From Bacteroidota bacterium (GTDB lineage Bacteria > Bacteroidota > Bacteroidia > Flavobacteriales > Flavobacteriaceae), in NCBI GenBank assembly GCA_024280635.1, contig JAJRPS010000003.1, forward strand, positions 1 to 64,000: DNA of 64,000 nt. Reading direction: 5' to 3'. The notes under the pieces were generated by a model that was not told where the DNA came from, did no database searches, and saw only the letters and a program-made list of their open reading frames with translations. Shown here one piece after another: positions 51,753 through 63,881 of the stretch. The stretch's first letter is position 1. Each line of letters starts with the position of its first letter. The position numbers and the translations under genes were made by a program.

Positions 51753-54371
51753 TTACTTTTTCTTCTTTTTACCACCAAACAAGCCTCCTAAAACATCCGT
51801 TGCAGCATCTTTTATGGGGTCTATTGGATTAGTTTGAGTAGTATCTTTTGGAGCATTTTGATTACCACCCAAAACATTACCAAGAACATCATCTATCACA
51901 TCACCTGCTGCATTAGTTGCTTGTTGTTGGAGTTTCTTTTTTTGAATGGCTATTAATTGTGTGGTTAAATTTTTCATGGACTGCTTCATATCAGTCTTTA
52001 TTTGTGGCTTTAACATATTACCCATTATGTTTGCTAATACAGGTACTTTTACATTCTTAATATCATCATCACTTAATTTTGACAATAAAGCACCTACATC
52101 ATTACCAAAATATTTTGCAGGCACATTAAAGGTAGCTTTGTAATTTAGTGTTTGATCAAAACCATGAGCACCCGCTACTTCTATAGCAATGTCATCATAT
52201 TGTATTTGAAAAGGTTTTAAAACTACAGTTCCATTTTTAAATGATAATGCCGTTTTAAAATCTTTTAAATCCAACTTACTAAAGTCTATAAAACTCAATT
52301 TAGAGTCCAGCGCACTTAGCACTTGTGATTGTTGTGTGTTTACTTTTTTAGTTAATACCTCTGCCAATGCATTACCCGCTAGCGTATTAGTATTGATTGA
52401 AAAATCATCGGCAATGGTACCTGATAATTTCATTGTTGTGTTTAATTTTCCTTGTAAAATTTTAGCAATTGGCGCCAAACTTTCTAACAACTCCATCCCT
52501 TTTAATGATTTTTCAATATCAAATTTATCGATTCCTAAATCTAAATTAAAAAGTGGTTTTTCATTTTTTGTACTTACCTCTCCATCAATATTCATAGTCC
52601 CTCCAAATAAATTGGCAGTCATTTTTTGCAAACTTGCCGTTTGATCTTTAATCACCAAATCACCTTTTACATTTTGCAAGGTTAGGTTGTCATAAATTAC
52701 CGTTTTTGCATTGGCGGTAAATTTAGCATCTATAAAAGAAGGAATTTTTAAGGCTTCACCCGTTTCAGATTCTTTTTGTGTATTTTCTGTTTCAGTGGTA
52801 TTATCTACCATAAAATCACTTACTTTAAAGAGGTTAGATTGTACTTTAAAGTTTCCTTTTAATTTTTTATCGGAAAATAAAAATCCGAATAAATTATCAA
52901 TAGTTCCTGTTCCGTTAATATCACTATCTCCCGTTTTTGCCTCAAAATGATTTAGCTGTACTTCTTTAGAGGTAAATGTTACGGTTGCTTTTTTAATATC
53001 AATAGGGTTTACAATATCTTTTGATGCATACTGAAAGTCCGTAATGGTAAATTCTCCATTATTTTTCATTTGCTCAAAATTATTGGTGTCTAGGGCGTGT
53101 TGTGAAAAGGCAGTTTTCAAATTTGCTGTCAACACCCCTTTTAGCTCGTCATCCATTTGTACAGGATAAGCTTTGGACAAGTTTTCTAGATTTAAAACAC
53201 CGTCTAATTTGGCGTTTACATATCGATTATCACTAAAGGCTTTGATTATTTTTCCTGAAGCATTAAAGACGTCTTGATCTACTTGTAAGCTCAATTTATC
53301 AATTTCCACAAAAGTATCATCAGCATTTCCTGTAGTATTTTTTAAAGAGGCTATTAAATTGATGTTTTTTACACCTTTTGGCAAATCTGGATATTTAAAC
53401 GATGCATTTTTTGAAACAACATCTACTTCAAATTTAGGTATGGTAGTATCCGCTACCAATCCTTTTACAAAGCCACCAATAGTAAAACTACCCTTGGTTT
53501 GTACGCCATTTAAGTTTTGTGATTGCTTTGGCAATAGGGCTATGAAATTCTTAAAGTCAGATGTTGGCGTATTAAACTTAACATTTACATCCGTAGCCTC
53601 TTTAAGTATTTGTACATAACCATCAAATTTTAATTTTAAATCGTTTACTGATAATTCATTTTCCAAAAAGGTATATTTATTTTCTGTTTGGTTGATTTTT
53701 AAATCAGCATTTAAGGCTAGTTTATGATTGTCTAAATATGTGTTTTCGCCACTTTTATAAGTGATGTTTGAGGTGGTATTTGTTTTTAGTGTGGTAATGG
53801 CTTCAGATAAATTTCCTGATCCATGATGATTAAAATCATTTAAAACCACTTTCAATTTAGAAGCTTCATCAACATACTTAACATCAAAATTAGTGAAGGC
53901 ATATTCATTAATCGCGAATGTAAAATTGTTGTTGGCAGTTGTTTTTTCGGTAGTCGTATTATTTGCGTCTGCTTTAGTAATATCAGCATTACTTACACCA
54001 GCTGTATTGGTAATTACATTTACCAATGCATCATTTACCACGAAACTATTGATTTTTATTTCTGATAAATCCTTTTTAAACAGTCCGTTTACAGGAAGCT
54101 CTAAAGCAATGGTATTTGCGTAAAACAAGGTATCACCTTTAAAGGGTTTAAAATTTACAATGCTTAAGTTTTCTATTTGTATGCTTGCTTTTGGGAAGCT
54201 ACGTAATAAACTGATGTCAACATCACTAAAATCAACCGTTGCATTAACGCGATTATTAATTTCTGTTTTTACTATTCCTGCAATTTTATCTTTAAACAAA
54301 AAAGGGATTGCAACCAACAAACCAAGTATGACTAATACTAGTAAACCAAGTATTTTAAATGCTTTTTTCAT
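51753..54371 (-). CDS. AsmA-family protein
   Basis: 872 aa; N-terminal TM, VNATVDFSDVDISLLRSFPKASIQIENLSIVN; C-terminal AsmA-like region. Confidence 0.92.
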   Translation of the reverse strand: MKKAFKILGLLVLVILGLLVAIPFLFKDKIAGIVKTEINNRVNATVDFSDVDISLLRSFPKASIQIENLSIVNFKPFKGDTLFYANTIALELPVNGLFKKDLSEIKINSFVVNDALVNVITNTAGVSNADITKADANNTTTEKTTANNNFTFAINEYAFTNFDVKYVDEASKLKVVLNDFNHHGSGNLSEAITTLKTNTTSNITYKSGENTYLDNHKLALNADLKINQTENKYTFLENELSVNDLKLKFDGYVQILKEATDVNVKFNTPTSDFKNFIALLPKQSQNLNGVQTKGSFTIGGFVKGLVADTTIPKFEVDVVSKNASFKYPDLPKGVKNINLIASLKNTTGNADDTFVEIDKLSLQVDQDVFNASGKIIKAFSDNRYVNAKLDGVLNLENLSKAYPVQMDDELKGVLTANLKTAFSQHALDTNNFEQMKNNGEFTITDFQYASKDIVNPIDIKKATVTFTSKEVQLNHFEAKTGDSDINGTGTIDNLFGFLFSDKKLKGNFKVQSNLFKVSDFMVDNTTETENTQKESETGEALKIPSFIDAKFTANAKTVIYDNLTLQNVKGDLVIKDQTASLQKMTANLFGGTMNIDGEVSTKNEKPLFNLDLGIDKFDIEKSLKGMELLESLAPIAKILQGKLNTTMKLSGTIADDFSINTNTLAGNALAEVLTKKVNTQQSQVLSALDSKLSFIDFSKLDLKDFKTALSFKNGTVVLKPFQIQYDDIAIEVAGAHGFDQTLNYKATFNVPAKYFGNDVGALLSKLSDDDIKNVKVPVLANIMGNMLKPQIKTDMKQSMKNLTTQLIAIQKKKLQQQATNAAGDVIDDVLGNVLGGNQNAPKDTTQTNPIDPIKDAATDVLGGLFGGKKKKK

Positions 54372-54438
54372 CTTAACTTCTTTTAATATTCACAAAAGTA
54401 CGGTAAAATTTAATGATGTATTGTTAAGGTGTTGGTAA

Positions 54439-54487
54439 AAAAAGTAATCCCACAATTTCGCCTGTAATTGTGGGATTACTTTTTTGT
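54439..54487. terminator. bidirectional hairpin terminator between the AsmA-like gene and sppA
   Basis: aaagtaatcccacaatt...aattgtgggattacttttt, long perfect arms. Confidence 0.75.
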
Positions 54488-54552
54488 TAAAGACCTCGCA
54501 GGTTTTAGAAACCTATGAGGTCTAAATATTTTTAAGCTACAATAACTATTTG

Positions 54553-56328
54553 TTACTTAATATCCAACTCATAAGGCAGCATCATTTGCGCACCTTCTAA
54601 TTTTGCTATGTTTTTCATTTTGGTGTAAATTCGATAATTATAATCCCCTAATTCGGTTTTTATCATGTCTTCTTTAGATTGTATCAATCCAAATTGTTCA
54701 AACATTTTATCAAAATCTTTATCGTAAATTGGTAATTGTTTGATTTTATAAGTGTCTAATTCTGCTGCTTCTGCTGCACGTTGTAATGCTACATCTAAAC
54801 CACCTAATTCATCTACTAATCCATTTTTTAAAGCATCTACTCCTGTCCAAACCCTACCTTGAGCTATTTCATTTACAGCATCTCTAGTCATTCCTCTACC
54901 GTCGGCAACGCGTTTTAAAAATAGTTCATAAATATCAACAACTCCTTCTTCTACAATATTGTATGTTTCTTGTGATAATGGCTCAAAAGGACTGTACAAA
55001 ATAGAATGCTTGTTGGTTTGCACCTGTTCGGCATTGACACCAATATTATTCATAAACTCATGAAAATTTGGCAAGGTTCCGAACACACCAATACTACCCG
55101 TAATTGTTGTTGGTTCTGCTATAATTTTAGTGGCATTTGCAGCAATATAATACCCGCCAGAAGCTGCTAAATTACCCATAGATACAATTACTGGTTTTAC
55201 TTTTTTAGTACGTTCTATTTCTCTCCAAATCAACTCACTTGCCAATGCACTACCTCCTGGAGAGTTTACACGCAATACAATTGCTTTAATTTTATCATCT
55301 TCACGAGCAGTTTTTAAGGCTTTATTGATTACTCCTTGACCAATTTGTTTTTCATCTCCTTCTCCGTAAATAATTTGACCTTGCGCATAAATTACTGCAA
55401 TACGATCTTTAATTTTCATGTTTTTAACGCGAATTTTACCTGCTACTAGTTTAGCGTATTTGTATATTTCTATACTTTCCAAATCTTCATCTTCTGCAAC
55501 ATCCATACGGTTTTTAATATCGGCAATAAACTCATCTACATAACCTACTTTATCAATTAATTTAGTAGCCAATGCTTTTGTTGGGTTACGGGTTAATAAA
55601 CCATCTGCAATTGTATCTAGTTGTGCTACACTTACACCTCTACTTGCACTAATTTCATTTTTAATTTCACTCCAAATAGAATTTAAAAATACGGTTACTT
55701 GCTGACGGTTGGCTTCGCTCATGTGTTGATTTAAAAAAGGCTCTACCGCACTTTTGTATTTTCCATGACGTACAACTTCCATCTTTAAACCGTACTTTTC
55801 TTGAAAATCTTTAAAGAATAACATATCAGTACCCAAACCTTTAAAATCTAAAGTACCTGCTGGATTTAAATAAATAGCATCGGCAACTGAGTTTAAATAG
55901 TAATCCTTTTGCGAAATCACATCACCATAAGCTAATATAAATTTACCTGATTCTTTAAATTTTAATAAGGCATCACGCAATGCTTTAATTTGTGCTGTGC
56001 CCGCTTGTGTAAAATTATTTTCAATTTTTATTCCTTTGATTCTATCATCAGTAGCAGCATATTCAATAGCTTTAATAATATCAAACAAGCCGTTATATTT
56101 TTTACTCTTACTAAACAACTCATCCAACTCACCATAATCAAAATCACCCGCGTAATCAGGAATTGGCTTATCTAACTTTAATGTTAAAACACTATTGTCT
56201 TCTACCGTTACTTTATCTTTATCATCACCACTAAAAGCAGCTGCTATCCCTATTATCAAAAATAGAAATAGCCCTAAAAAAACCATAATTCCGACAACTG
56301 TTGATAATACTCTTTTTAAAAAATTCAT
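54553..56328 (-). CDS. sppA: signal peptide peptidase SppA, 67K type
   Basis: 591 aa; VLRVNSPGGSALASELIWREIER; VSMGNLAASGGYYIAANATKIIAEPTTITGSIGVFG. Confidence 0.96.
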   Translation of the reverse strand: MNFLKRVLSTVVGIMVFLGLFLFLIIGIAAAFSGDDKDKVTVEDNSVLTLKLDKPIPDYAGDFDYGELDELFSKSKKYNGLFDIIKAIEYAATDDRIKGIKIENNFTQAGTAQIKALRDALLKFKESGKFILAYGDVISQKDYYLNSVADAIYLNPAGTLDFKGLGTDMLFFKDFQEKYGLKMEVVRHGKYKSAVEPFLNQHMSEANRQQVTVFLNSIWSEIKNEISASRGVSVAQLDTIADGLLTRNPTKALATKLIDKVGYVDEFIADIKNRMDVAEDEDLESIEIYKYAKLVAGKIRVKNMKIKDRIAVIYAQGQIIYGEGDEKQIGQGVINKALKTAREDDKIKAIVLRVNSPGGSALASELIWREIERTKKVKPVIVSMGNLAASGGYYIAANATKIIAEPTTITGSIGVFGTLPNFHEFMNNIGVNAEQVQTNKHSILYSPFEPLSQETYNIVEEGVVDIYELFLKRVADGRGMTRDAVNEIAQGRVWTGVDALKNGLVDELGGLDVALQRAAEAAELDTYKIKQLPIYDKDFDKMFEQFGLIQSKEDMIKTELGDYNYRIYTKMKNIAKLEGAQMMLPYELDIK

Positions 56329-56425
56329 TGTTTATAAGTTTATAATCCCTTTTAAGGGTGTTAACATTAAAAATTATGTAGTTTTGTGAACCACAATTTA
56401 TATTAAAACATAAGTCTACACATTT

Positions 56426-57553
56426 TTGAATTCGTTACAAAAAATATATATTTCTTTAGGAAGCAATCAAGGCAATCGCTTTGAAAACCTACAAATGGCT
56501 ATTAATAAAATATATCAAACCATTGGTAATGTACATGCTATTTCTAAAGTTTACGAAACCGATGCTTGGGGTTTTAAAAGTGCTGATTTTTTAAATTGTT
56601 GTATTGAAATTTCTTCGGACAGGTGTCCAAACACACTTTTAACAGCTTTACAAGAAATTGAAAATACACTTGGCAGGAAACAGAAACAAGGAAACAACTA
56701 CGAAGCACGCCCGATAGATTTGGATATTTTATTTTATGGAAATGATATTATTGAAGAAGAAAAATTGCAAATACCACATTTAGAACTTGCCAATAGAAAA
56801 TTTGTATTGCAACCGCTTGCTGATATTGCTCCAAATTTTAAACATCAAAAATTCACTAAAACAATTGCCGAATTACTACTAGATTGTACGGATACTGGAA
56901 AGATAACTACAACTAAAAATGTTTTAAATAATCCGTTTGATATTCATCGGTTTTCTAAATTGAACCTCGTAACTATTGAAGGAAATATTGGAAGTGGAAA
57001 AACATCATTAGCCACAAAAATATCAGAAGATTTTAATGCCAAACTGATTCTAGAACGTTTTGCTGACAATGCTTTTTTACCTAAATTTTACGAAGATCAA
57101 ACCCGTTTTGCTTTTCCGTTAGAAATGAGTTTTTTAGCCGATAGATACAAGCAACTCTCTGATGATATTGCGCAATATGATTTGTTTACCGAATTTGTAG
57201 TGGCAGATTATCACATTTCAAAATCACTAACGTTTGCAAAAGTAACCTTACCCGAAGATGAATTTGATTTGTATCGCCGTTTTTTTAACGTGATTTATAA
57301 AGACATGCAACAACCAGATTTGTATGTGTATTTATACCAAAACACTGAGCGTTTACTCCAAAACATTGAAAAAAGAGGTAGAGATTATGAACAAAACATA
57401 CAGCCTGATTATTTAGAAAATATTAATAAAGGGTATGTTGAATTTATGAAAAGTCAACCCAACCTAAAGGTAAAAGTTATTGACGTTTCGGAACTTGATT
57501 TTGTAAAAAATAGAAAAGATTACTTGCATATTTTGGATTTGATCGTGGGATAA
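56426..57553 (+). CDS. folK: FolK (HPPK) - deoxynucleoside kinase fusion protein
   Basis: N-terminal ISLGSNQGNRFENL...ARPIDLDILFYGND (HPPK); C-terminal VTIEGNIGSGKTSLATKI...FLADRYKQL (dNK); TTG start. Confidence 0.93.
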   Translation: MNSLQKIYISLGSNQGNRFENLQMAINKIYQTIGNVHAISKVYETDAWGFKSADFLNCCIEISSDRCPNTLLTALQEIENTLGRKQKQGNNYEARPIDLDILFYGNDIIEEEKLQIPHLELANRKFVLQPLADIAPNFKHQKFTKTIAELLLDCTDTGKITTTKNVLNNPFDIHRFSKLNLVTIEGNIGSGKTSLATKISEDFNAKLILERFADNAFLPKFYEDQTRFAFPLEMSFLADRYKQLSDDIAQYDLFTEFVVADYHISKSLTFAKVTLPEDEFDLYRRFFNVIYKDMQQPDLYVYLYQNTERLLQNIEKRGRDYEQNIQPDYLENINKGYVEFMKSQPNLKVKVIDVSELDFVKNRKDYLHILDLIVG

Positions 57554-57611
57554 CTTTGCTATTTCCACAGCAAGAGATATAAGTAACTTAAAAAAGATTA
57601 CTGTAAAATGA

Positions 57612-58157
57612 CTACTTTATCACTTTATTAAACAAATCCCACAAAACAATACCACAAGTAACAGATATATTTAAGGAGTGTTTGGTTCCAAATTGAGGGA
57701 TTTCAATACAACTATCAGACGCACTAACCACATCTTGCTGAACGCCTTTTACCTCATTACCCATTATAATGGCAATTTTAGCATCTTGTTTTGGTGTGAA
57801 ATCCTGTAGCATTATTGAATTTTCTGCTTGTTCTATACTGGCTATTTGTACGCCATTTGCTTTTAGTTTTTCAATAACCGCTAATGTATTTTCTGCGTAT
57901 TCCCACTCTACTGTATCCGTAGCTCCCAAAGCGGTACGCTGTATGTCTTTATTGGGTGGTATAGCGGTAATACCACACAAATATATTTTTTCAATTAAAA
58001 ATGCATCACTTGTACGAAAAACAGAACCCACATTGTTACTACTGCGGATGTTGTCTAAAATAACAATAATAGGGGTTTTAGGAGCCGTTTTAAACTCTTC
58101 AATAGTTTTACGATTTAACTCCTTATTTTTTAATTTTCGTAATGCTGCGGTTTGCAT
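57612..58157 (-). CDS. TrmH/SpoU-family RNA methyltransferase
   Basis: ILDNIRSSNNVGSVFRTSDAF; AIIMGNEVKGV; IEIPQFGTKHSLNISVTCGIVLWDL. Confidence 0.94.
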   Translation of the reverse strand: MQTAALRKLKNKELNRKTIEEFKTAPKTPIIVILDNIRSSNNVGSVFRTSDAFLIEKIYLCGITAIPPNKDIQRTALGATDTVEWEYAENTLAVIEKLKANGVQIASIEQAENSIMLQDFTPKQDAKIAIIMGNEVKGVQQDVVSASDSCIEIPQFGTKHSLNISVTCGIVLWDLFNKVIK

Positions 58158-58199
58158 AGTAGTTTGTTTTGCGCAAAAATAATGTTTTTGGTTTGATTC

Positions 58200-58566
58200 T
58201 TTGTTATTTGATGAAAGATAAAAAAACCATCTTATTAAAATGTACTTACGTACTCACTGTGATGTGATTTCTCACTCCGTATCGAAATGACAAAAAAAAT
58301 TGACTTTCTGTTCAAAAAATGTTACCTTCGCTTAACTCCGAATATAAATCATTGAAACGGATTCATATTCTTAATAAGTTAAGCGAAAATATTTTTTATA
58401 TTCCTGAATTCAAGAACTTAACATTTCGTTTTACTCCAAATATTTTTTCTTTTTCTTTTGCGTTAGCGATTAAACGGCGTATTTGAACTCCTAAAAATGG
58501 TGGCGTTTATGCCATTTTTAGAGTGAGTAATGAAAGCGCGACCCCAAGGGAACGCCCAAAACAATA
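58200..58566. other. structured intergenic region with nested inverted repeats
   Basis: ttcgcttaact (58327-58337)/agttaagcgaa (58377-58387) with nested gaatat/atattc; ctaaaaatgg...ccatttttag further on; no convincing ORF. Confidence 0.55.
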
Positions 58567-58576
58567 TCCTATATAA

Positions 58577-58610
58577 AAAAAGAGCTTACCGTTAGCCGAT
58601 AAGCTCTTTT
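58577..58610 (-). terminator. hairpin terminator of the groES-groEL operon
   Basis: aaaagagctta...taagctctttt. Confidence 0.75.
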
Positions 58611-58647
58611 ATATATTTCAATCTAGATTAAGATGTTATCCTTAAGA

Positions 58648-60288
<1,641 letters not shown>

Positions 60289-60380
60289 TTACGCTTCCGT
60301 AAAAACGAAAGTCTTATGAATTATACTTTTAATTTATTCTGTAATTTTTATTACTCCCTCCTTTTGGGTGGGATGGGAAT

Positions 60381-60656
60381 TTAGATTATTGCCAACACGT
60401 CACTTTCGCGCATAATTAAATAGTCTTGACCCTCTAATTTCAAATCGGCACCTGCATATTTACCGTACAAAACAATGTCTCCTACTTTTACTGTCATAGG
60501 CTCATCTTTTGTTCCCTTACCTACTGCTACTATTGTTCCTTTTTGTGGTTTCTCTTTTGCCGTATCTGGAATAATAATACCAGATGCTGTTGTAGTTTCT
60601 GCTGCTGCTGGAGCAATTACTACTCTATCTGCTAATGGTTTTATTTGTAATGCCAT
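60381..60656 (-). CDS. groES: co-chaperonin GroES
   Basis: [42 protein letters not shown]. Confidence 0.98.
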   Translation of the reverse strand: MALQIKPLADRVVIAPAAAETTTASGIIIPDTAKEKPQKGTIVAVGKGTKDEPMTVKVGDIVLYGKYAGADLKLEGQDYLIMRESDVLAII

Positions 60657-60697
60657 TTTTATATAATTTAAAATTAATTAATTGTTTTTATTTACTT

Positions 60698-60727
60698 TTA
60701 GTTATTTCAGAATTAGTTATTTCAGAA
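60698..60727. repeat. exact 15-bp tandem duplication upstream of groES
   Basis: ttagttatttcagaa at 60698-60712 and 60713-60727. Confidence 0.95.
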
Positions 60728-60768
60728 ATTATACCATTTTTTGAACTGCTGACAAATTTACATAAAAC

Positions 60769-60799
60769 AAAAATGCCAACTGTATAAGTTGGCATTTTT
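60769..60799. terminator. hairpin terminator between secG and groES
   Basis: aaaaatgccaact-gtata-agttggcattttt. Confidence 0.75.
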
Positions 60800-60864
60800 A
60801 AATTGTGGGACGATAAAAGCCCAAATACTTATTTATCGATGTAAACACCGTAAAACGTATTGTT

Positions 60865-61203
60865 TTATTTATTATCTCCTGTTGTTGGTTCTGGTGTTTC
60901 TGGTGTTGTAGAAATTGGTGCTTCAATATTTTGATCATTTGCTCCTTCTAACGCCTTAGAAGTTGCTCCACTATTACCAAAAATAGTAACGTTAGATAAT
61001 AATATTAAAACAACCATTAAGATTGCTAACCACCATGTACTTTTATCTAAAAAATCAGTAGTTTTTTGAACACCTCCAATTTGCGCTCCAGATCCACCAC
61101 CAAATGTAGATGCCAAACCGCCACCTTTTGGCTCTTGTACCATTACTACTATTATTAGTAAAACGGCAATAATCATTATTAGTACTAAAAAGATATTAAA
61201 CAT
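60865..61203 (-). CDS. secG: preprotein translocase subunit SecG
   Basis: VVMVQEPKGGGLASTFGGGSGAQIGGVQKTTDFLDKSTWWLA. Confidence 0.95.
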   Translation of the reverse strand: MFNIFLVLIMIIAVLLIIVVMVQEPKGGGLASTFGGGSGAQIGGVQKTTDFLDKSTWWLAILMVVLILLSNVTIFGNSGATSKALEGANDQNIEAPISTTPETPEPTTGDNK

Positions 61204-61228
61204 GTTGTGTTATTTTATTATGTGTTAT

Positions 61229-62026
61229 TTATTTTTCTAATTTTTCTATATCCGAAATTCGGATTGCAAAGTAACTACTTTTTTCTGGATATTTCAAACT
61301 TAAAATACGATAAGCTTGTTTTGCCTGTTTATAGTTCTTTTGTGCTAAATATACTTTTGCTAATGTTTCTGTCATTAACTCCTCCGAAGAGAAACTATTT
61401 TGTGATGCTAAATTTTTAAGTGACACCGTAGTTTTAATCGGTTTTATCTTAGGTTTATTAGCTATAAACTGATCTATACGATCAAATTTTGTTGGTTTTT
61501 TAGCTGTAATTTCTTTTTCTGAAACCAACCTATCAATCGGCTTTATTTTTGATAATTTTAACCACTCTTGAAACGAATGGGTTTCACTTTTATTAAATTC
61601 TAACGGCGCATCAATTTCTAAAATATCTGTCTCTTTTTTGGATTCAAATAAATTTGGATGGGTAACTTTATCATCATAATCAGCGGTTTCTGATGTAAAA
61701 ACGATAATTTCTTCTGCATCTATTACGTCAAAAGCTCTTATTTGCTCTTGTAATTGTTGTTGTTTTTGTGAAATGATTTGCTGATGAAAAACATCCGAAG
61801 TGATGTAATCAAACAAAATACTTCTATCCGTTGTATGTGCTGATGTTTGCTTGAGCTCTTGGTTATATTGGTAACTGTCTTCGTTTTTTAATCCTTTTAA
61901 ATACAAAGCTCTTGCCGATTGGAAATACGGGAATGCATCCAATATTTCTTTTAATGCTAGTGTTTGTGAAGCATTAATATATTGTGGTTGTTGCAATATG
62001 TTAGCAAATTCTATTTTATTCATCAC
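61229..62026 (-). CDS. hypothetical protein (TPR-like C-terminus) in the lptE-secG operon
   Basis: LQQPQYINASQTLALKEILDAFPYFQSARALYLKGLKNEDSYQYNQELK; AKVYLAQKNYKQAKQAYRILSLKYPEKS. Confidence 0.85.
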   Translation of the reverse strand: MMNKIEFANILQQPQYINASQTLALKEILDAFPYFQSARALYLKGLKNEDSYQYNQELKQTSAHTTDRSILFDYITSDVFHQQIISQKQQQLQEQIRAFDVIDAEEIIVFTSETADYDDKVTHPNLFESKKETDILEIDAPLEFNKSETHSFQEWLKLSKIKPIDRLVSEKEITAKKPTKFDRIDQFIANKPKIKPIKTTVSLKNLASQNSFSSEELMTETLAKVYLAQKNYKQAKQAYRILSLKYPEKSSYFAIRISDIEKLEK

Positions 62027-62533
62027 CTACCATTTTGCTAAAGATGCGTTAAAAATATCTTGGGTAATGCGTTCATAAATAAAATCAACTGCGGTGTCTT
62101 TTGTACCTCCTATTAATTGTTGCGTTGCTGGATAATCATAATAAAAAGAAAACCTTTTTTCAAAATCATCTTCTTCTTTTGTTTGGTTATAAAAACGCAC
62201 ATTAATTGATATGGTAAGTCTATTTTGTGCTGCTTTTTGATTAGCGGTAGCACTCATTGGCGCTATGATATAACTTACAATTTCACCTTCATAGGTCAAA
62301 TCGGCATTGGCATTACTGAGCTCTAAATTGGTTTGCCCTTGTATTAAATCTTGCAATGCTAATGTAAATGTTCTATCAATACCTGGTTCTACAATAGGCG
62401 CATTGTTACGAAAAAAATTAACTTGAAATGTTTTCGCACTTCCAACGTCACCACCTGTAAAAGAGTAAATACCACACCCTTGAAACACTAATAATGTAAT
62501 GATAGATAACACTGTAATTTTAATGAATTTCAT
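62027..62533 (-). CDS. lptE: LPS assembly lipoprotein LptE-like
   Basis: Lipoprotein signal LLVFQGCGIYSFTGGDVGSAKTFQVNFF; LALQDLIQGQTNLEL. Confidence 0.85.
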   Translation of the reverse strand: MKFIKITVLSIITLLVFQGCGIYSFTGGDVGSAKTFQVNFFRNNAPIVEPGIDRTFTLALQDLIQGQTNLELSNANADLTYEGEIVSYIIAPMSATANQKAAQNRLTISINVRFYNQTKEEDDFEKRFSFYYDYPATQQLIGGTKDTAVDFIYERITQDIFNASLAKW

Positions 62534-62613
62534 ATTTTAATTTTCGCATTTGAGAGGTTAAAAGTACTATTTTATCTCTAATGAGAATACTCTTTAACCT
62601 ATTTTATGTTTTG

Positions 62614-63867
62614 TTATAAATCGTATTGTTTTATTTTTCGATATAAAGTACGTTCTGAAATACCCAATTCCTCAGCTGCTAATTTACGTTTTCCTTTGTT
62701 TTTTTCTAAGGATTTTTTTATGAGTTCCAATTCTTTTTCATGAATAGATAAGGTTTCTTCTTCCGTAATATCTTCTATATAATCATAATTTTCCGTTACT
62801 TCAGGTGTCACAGAAACTTCTTGCGGAATTTGTAATACTGCTGTTTCTTCTGTAGGTTTATCAGCTATCGTTTCTGGTTCGGGTTTGTAAATTTTTTGTA
62901 TCAGCTCTTGATTTTTTTGCTGCACTGCTTCTGAATTTCCATTACGCATCAACTCCATAGTCAATTTTTTTAAATCATTCAGGTCGGCTTTCATATCAAA
63001 CAACACTTTGTACAGTATTTCACGCTCGTTACTAAAATCACTATCCGATTTAGTATGCGAAATTACCGATGGTAAATTATTACCTATATTGGGTAAATAT
63101 CCTTGTAAAAGTGCCGCATCAATGTTTCTGTTTTGCTCTAATACCGATATTTGCTCTGCAATATTTCGTAATTGACGAATGTTACCATTCCACCTATATT
63201 TTTGCAATAATTGCACTGCACTTTCATCTAAACGGATGGTTGGCATTTTATATTTTAAAGCAAAATCCGAGGCGAATTTTCTAAATATTAAATGAATATC
63301 CTCTTTACGCTCACGTAAAGGTGGTAATAGTATTTCTACAGTACTTAAGCGGTAATATAAATCCTCTCTAAACTTGCCTTTTTTTATCGCCTCAAACATA
63401 TTTACATTAGTAGCGGCTACAATACGTACATCTGTTTTTTGCACTTTAGACGACCCTACTTTTATAAACTCACCATTTTCAATAACCCTCAACAAACGTA
63501 CTTGTGTTGTTAGTGGCAACTCACCTACTTCATCTAAAAAAATAGTCCCTCCATCAGCTACTTCAAAATAACCACTACGGGTTTGTGTTGCTCCTGTAAA
63601 AGCACCTTTTTCATGACCAAACAATTCACTATCAATAGTTCCTTCAGGTATGGCTCCGCAGTTTACTGCAATATACTTACCGTGTTTACGATGCGATAAG
63701 GAATGTATTATTTTAGGTATACTTTCTTTACCAACACCGCTTTCTCCTACTACCAAAACGGTAATATCTGTTGGCGAAACGCGTATTGCTTTTTCTAATG
63801 CTCTATTTAATTTAGCATCATTACCTATAATTCCGAAACGTTGCTTTACTGCTTGTACTGATTCCAT
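62614..63867 (-). CDS. sigma-54-type AAA+ transcriptional regulator without receiver domain
   Basis: GESGVGKESIPKIIHSLSHRKHGKYIAVNCGAIPEGTIDSELFGHEKGAFTGA; C-terminal Fis-type HTH KRKLAAEELGISERTLYRKIKQYDL. Confidence 0.94.
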   Translation of the reverse strand: MESVQAVKQRFGIIGNDAKLNRALEKAIRVSPTDITVLVVGESGVGKESIPKIIHSLSHRKHGKYIAVNCGAIPEGTIDSELFGHEKGAFTGATQTRSGYFEVADGGTIFLDEVGELPLTTQVRLLRVIENGEFIKVGSSKVQKTDVRIVAATNVNMFEAIKKGKFREDLYYRLSTVEILLPPLRERKEDIHLIFRKFASDFALKYKMPTIRLDESAVQLLQKYRWNGNIRQLRNIAEQISVLEQNRNIDAALLQGYLPNIGNNLPSVISHTKSDSDFSNEREILYKVLFDMKADLNDLKKLTMELMRNGNSEAVQQKNQELIQKIYKPEPETIADKPTEETAVLQIPQEVSVTPEVTENYDYIEDITEEETLSIHEKELELIKKSLEKNKGKRKLAAEELGISERTLYRKIKQYDL

Positions 63868-63881
63868 TTAATTGATAATTA

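Noticed and set aside
57769-58182. 137-aa plus-strand ORF antisense to the TrmH-family gene
   Set aside because: Shadow ORF; the minus-strand methyltransferase has clear motifs.
62614-63867. AAA+ sigma-54-type regulator as a HoxA-like hydrogenase regulator
   Set aside because: About 38 kb from the hydrogenase genes, no receiver domain, and located in a miaB-regulator-lptE-secG context that appears to be housekeeping in this class.
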